8,493 nucleotides of DNA from positions 1 through 8,493 of the forward strand of contig DVOR01000116.1 in NCBI GenBank assembly GCA_018713405.1, read 5' to 3'. The DNA is from Candidatus Spyradenecus faecavium. GTDB taxonomy: Bacteria > Verrucomicrobiota > Kiritimatiellia > RFP12 > DVOR01. The notes beneath the pieces are model-generated. The model worked only from the letters and a program-made list of their open reading frames with translations. It made no database searches and was not told where the DNA came from. A program made the position numbers and the translations under genes. This document shows, piece after piece, positions 6,557 to 8,493 of this stretch. Within the stretch, counting starts at the first letter, position 1. Each line of letters begins with the position of its first letter.

Positions 6557-6749
6557 GCTTAGACACAAGCACGTGATGCGTCACGCATACAGTCGTTCAG
6601 CGGAACTACCACTTCCAAAAGTAGAACGAACGTATCGCGGAGGCGCGTCGGGTTATTCCCGGCGTGTCGTCCCGTATGTTTTCTACTTAGGCTGTGGTAG
6701 GCCTCCGCTGAGAACATTCGGCGAAGGCACGCTTTTGTTGTGTCTAGGC
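6557..6749 (+). ncRNA. Unidentified structured RNA (leader or small RNA)
   Basis: An enclosing 12-bp stem pairs 6557-6568 with 6738-6749 (11 Watson-Crick pairs, one G-U). Inside it, a small hairpin (6576-6580 with 6584-6588, loop TCA) precedes a 115-nt arm built of nested helices: 6597-6604/6704-6711 (8 bp), 6606-6612/6694-6700 (7 bp), 6619-6626/6681-6688 (8 bp), 6629-6635/6674-6680 (7 bp, two G-U), 6639-6641/6670-6672, and 6642-6652/6658-6668 (11 bp, three G-U) with loop TTATT. About 44 pairs occupy the arm. The G-U pairs form only in RNA of this strand, which supports plus-strand transcription. No terminator U-run follows, and the ribosome binding site of the next gene begins at 6758. The shape (closing stem, large internal bubble, long arm) loosely recalls 6S RNA or a retron msr-msd, but no family hallmark is present and no reverse transcriptase is nearby. 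Confidence 0.6.
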
Positions 6750-6771
6750 CATTTAACAGGAGAATGCAAAG

Positions 6772-7344
6772 ATGGATGGTGTCATGAGGACGGCTTTGTG
6801 TGTCTGCCTCTGCATGCTTGCAGGCATAGGGTACACATGCGAGCATAATGGACGTACGAACAAGTGTATGATCTGTTTACGTCAAAACTATCTTAGTTAT
6901 GGCAAAGAACGTGCGGCCATCACATGTGGAGAGGCTGGTTGCGCGTCCAAGACACTCGAACATCACAAGCATTGCGGTATTCACGGCTCAATCGTGACGA
7001 TGTCCAAGGAATGTCCCGAATGCGCGAGGGCCGAGGCCAAGGAGCATTGGAAACAAGCGGAGCTGGCCAAACAAGAAGACAAAGCGTTTTCCAACTTGGG
7101 CATTCGGGTGCCGGAATATCGGGAGCATGTGTCCTATGCCACCAAACAGGCCAGGCTTCGAGAACTGAGGAATCGGATCAACCTCATCAATAAACGTATC
7201 GAGGACTACGAGAACCGGCTCTTCCAGCCAGGTATGAGCGGAAGTGTCATCAATCGGTTGGAAACGAAAATCTCAGAATTGGAATTCCAGCGCGACATCT
7301 ACTTCCGTGCCTATGAAATGTGGGAAGCGGTGACACCGCAATGA
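6772..7344 (+). CDS. Probable exported Cys/His-rich coiled-coil protein, unknown function
   Basis: A 190-aa protein I do not recognise. AGGAGA (6758-6763) lies 8 nt before ATG 6772, which supports this start over Met5. Residues 5-22 form a short hydrophobic segment, probably a signal peptide, but without a clear lipobox. Residues 23-84 are dense in possible metal ligands: Cys23, His25, a CxxC at 32-35, Cys52, Cys57, His64/65/67, Cys68, His71 and a CPEC at 81-84, suggesting a zinc-ribbon or treble-clef-like fold. From about 85 to the end the sequence is charged and helical (for example LRELRNRINLINKRIEDYEN), consistent with a coiled coil. The stop overlaps the protease gene's start as ATGA, so translation is probably coupled. 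Use of TTG, CGT and CAA codons differs from the GC-rich core, consistent with acquisition. A binding or scaffold partner of the protease is inference only. Confidence 0.75.
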   Translation: MDGVMRTALCVCLCMLAGIGYTCEHNGRTNKCMICLRQNYLSYGKERAAITCGEAGCASKTLEHHKHCGIHGSIVTMSKECPECARAEAKEHWKQAELAKQEDKAFSNLGIRVPEYREHVSYATKQARLRELRNRINLINKRIEDYENRLFQPGMSGSVINRLETKISELEFQRDIYFRAYEMWEAVTPQ

Positions 7345-8369
7345 AGAGAATGATCAGAGCCTTCCTTTGCATTTGGTGCGTCGTTGGATTGTTCCTGTGG
7401 TGTGACGCTGCGTCATTGACTCAAGCGCAGATAGGGGAAAAGGCGCTTGAAGCCGGCCTGACATGCCTTGATCGAAAGCAAGACGAGCGGGCGTTTCGCT
7501 TTTTCCAACGTGCGGCAAAGGCAGGAAACGCCCAAGGGATGCGAGCGCTTGGAATCTGTCTCTCCGAAGGGATTGGTTGCTGGTTGGACACGGCGGGCGG
7601 CACCTACTGGCTGGAACAATCCGCGTTGCACGGGGATTGCATCGCGGCCTATCTATTGGCCAAACGGTACGCCCAAACGCGCCAAAAGGTAAAGGCGCTG
7701 GATAGTCTGAAACGCGCGGTTGAGATCGCAGCGTCTCTTGGGAACCGTCAACTCCTGGTGGATTGCTCGCAACTGGCCTTGGATTTGGGGGAGGTTGAGT
7801 TTTCCAAGACCATCTTTGCGTTGTCCCAGGGCAATCCACCGGTGGCGGCAGAGCCACAGGGCGGCTCCGGGACCGCGTGGCGAATCAATGACACGGATGT
7901 CGTGACCTGCTGGCATGTCATAGAGGGGATGACGCGGTATCAGCTTTGGGTCAACGGAGAGGTGTTGCCGCTTACCGTCGTGGCGGGAGACAAGGAAGGG
8001 GATTTGGCGGTCCTTCGACTTCCCGAGGGGCGGACGTTTCCCGCCGGAGAGGCCTTGACGGTGAATCGTTCCTCGCCGGCCATCAAACGGGGAGCCTCGT
8101 GTTTCACACTGGGGTTCCCTCAACCCGGACTGCAAGGACGTGGCATCAAATACACGGAGGGAACCGTCAGCGCTCTGGAAGGATTCATGGGGGATGCGGG
8201 GACGTTCCAGGTGTCTGTCGAGATTCAGCCGGGGAATAGCGGAGGGCCTCTCTTGGATTCTTCCGGGCGGGTGATCGGTGTCATCGTCTCGACGTTGCTC
8301 AATGGGCAAAACGTCAATTATGCCATAAAAAAGGAGGTGTTGTCGCACTTCCTGATGTCCAACCAATAG
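7341..8369 (+). CDS. Exported Sel1-repeat / trypsin-like serine protease fusion
   Basis: A 342-aa protein from ATG 7341, which overlaps the preceding stop by 4 nt (ATGA). A longer GTG start at 7320 would put seven polar residues before the signal sequence and is less likely. Residues 1-24 form a signal peptide (MKRMIR, hydrophobic core, then DAAS). Residues about 47-150 hold three Sel1/TPR-like helical repeats (for example AFRFFQRAAKAGNAQGMRAL). Residues about 172-340 form an S1/HtrA-like protease domain with a complete triad: His192 in CWHVI, Asp221 in GDLAVL and Ser300 in QPGNSGGPLL. No PDZ domain follows, unlike DegP/HtrA. The location is probably periplasmic or extracytoplasmic, with the Sel1 repeats binding a partner and the protease cutting substrates. 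The natural substrate is unknown. Composition is lower in GC than the core genes. Confidence 0.9.
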   Translation: MKRMIRAFLCIWCVVGLFLWCDAASLTQAQIGEKALEAGLTCLDRKQDERAFRFFQRAAKAGNAQGMRALGICLSEGIGCWLDTAGGTYWLEQSALHGDCIAAYLLAKRYAQTRQKVKALDSLKRAVEIAASLGNRQLLVDCSQLALDLGEVEFSKTIFALSQGNPPVAAEPQGGSGTAWRINDTDVVTCWHVIEGMTRYQLWVNGEVLPLTVVAGDKEGDLAVLRLPEGRTFPAGEALTVNRSSPAIKRGASCFTLGFPQPGLQGRGIKYTEGTVSALEGFMGDAGTFQVSVEIQPGNSGGPLLDSSGRVIGVIVSTLLNGQNVNYAIKKEVLSHFLMSNQ

Positions 8370-8493
8370 TGTCCGGGGAAATTATGCGAAGACGAGTGGA
8401 AGGGTAAGTTGGATGGGGGGGATGAGTGGCGGAATGGAGGAGGATAAGGCACGTTTTTTGGTGTGAAGGGGTCGAAGAAGGAGTTCCGCAAGG
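8370..8493. mobile_element. Possible left edge of an insertion element (weak)
   Basis: The last 124 nt hold no complete gene. They begin with GTGTCCGGGGAAATTATGCG directly at the protease stop codon, then a purine-rich, G-run-rich stretch. At the very end an open frame beginning at GTG 8463 reads MKGSKKEFRK and runs off the window. A basic start of this kind is seen in some transposase or OrfA proteins. AGGAGGA at 8438-8444 is too far upstream (18 nt) to be a normal ribosome binding site for it. Without the right end, terminal repeats cannot be tested; this could equally be an unrelated spacer. Confidence 0.2.

Noticed and set aside
6708..6713. CTGAGA as a TPP riboswitch motif
   Set aside because: The other conserved TPP aptamer blocks are absent and the nested fold differs.
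6557..6749. 6S RNA (ssrS)
   Set aside because: The overall size and bubble-plus-arm shape are suggestive, but the small hairpin is in the 5' rather than the 3' bubble strand, the closing stem is short, and there is no independent terminator. It is kept only as an untested alternative.
6551..6757. Retron msr-msd (TTAGC at 6552-6556, enclosing stem, long hairpin)
   Set aside because: The complementarity outside TTAGC is only 4 bp (GTTA/TAAC), no reverse transcriptase is present, and the adjacent genes encode exported proteins.
6551..6757. Integron attC site
   Set aside because: ATTTAAC at 6751-6757 fits RYYYAAC, but it lies on the right with GTT on the left. This is the reverse of attC order, and GTTAGCG does not fit GTTRRRY.
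6559..6846. Minus-strand open frame of 95 codons opposite the structured RNA
   Set aside because: There is no ribosome binding site or protein-like pattern, and the G-U pairs of the fold favour plus-strand transcription.
6498..6848. Plus-strand open frame of 116 codons upstream of the Cys-rich gene
   Set aside because: It covers the folded RNA region and overlaps the start of the better-supported gene at 6772 in another frame. Its peptide has no recognisable features. The internal ATG at 6529 has AGAGG upstream, so a short leader peptide cannot be fully excluded.

Overview
The window is a GC-rich bacterial chromosome segment. It has a conserved core (about 1-6300) and a compositionally different, lower-GC right part (about 6450-8493). 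The core carries the housekeeping sigma factor RpoD, a small single-RRM RNA-binding protein, glycogen phosphorylase (GlgP) and a LacA/Maa-type hexapeptide O-acetyltransferase. Together with the repeat-laden intergenic spacers and the long acidic RpoD N-terminus, this suggests a PVC-superphylum bacterium (Verrucomicrobiota/Kiritimatiellota-like). That placement is inference, because no rRNA or other taxonomic marker is present.

Layout: a TTGCGA/TATAAT promoter with an extended -10 (64-93) drives rpoD (158-2431). Gaps of 40 and 30 nt without visible terminators separate rpoD, the RRM gene (2472-2798) and glgP (2829-5285), so the three may form one transcript ending at a strong intrinsic terminator (5309-5335). 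The 443-nt spacer 5286-5728 is crowded: three GCAGATT copies, a 13-bp direct repeat, four tandem nonamers GTCCTATTN, then three back-to-back hairpins. A second promoter with the same TGCTATAMT extended -10 (5682-5690) follows and precedes the acetyltransferase gene (5729-6286).

Downstream of 6286 lie three tandem 22-bp units, each centred on a near-palindrome of the AACCCTTAGGGTT type. Base composition then falls and an accessory cassette begins: a candidate promoter (6498-6527), a roughly 190-nt region that folds into an elaborate nested RNA structure (6557-6749), and two tightly coupled genes. The first (6772-7344) encodes an unrecognised, probably exported Cys/His-rich protein with a C-terminal coiled coil. 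The second (7341-8369, overlapping by ATGA) encodes an exported protein joining Sel1-like repeats to a trypsin/HtrA-like serine protease domain with a complete His-Asp-Ser triad. The structured RNA lies directly upstream of the first gene's ribosome binding site, so it may be a regulatory leader or a processed small RNA. I recognise no known RNA family in it.

The best candidate for something undescribed is this RNA leader plus the Cys-rich protein plus the Sel1-protease. Everything on the minus strand, including several very long open frames opposite rpoD and glgP, appears to be GC-driven shadow.
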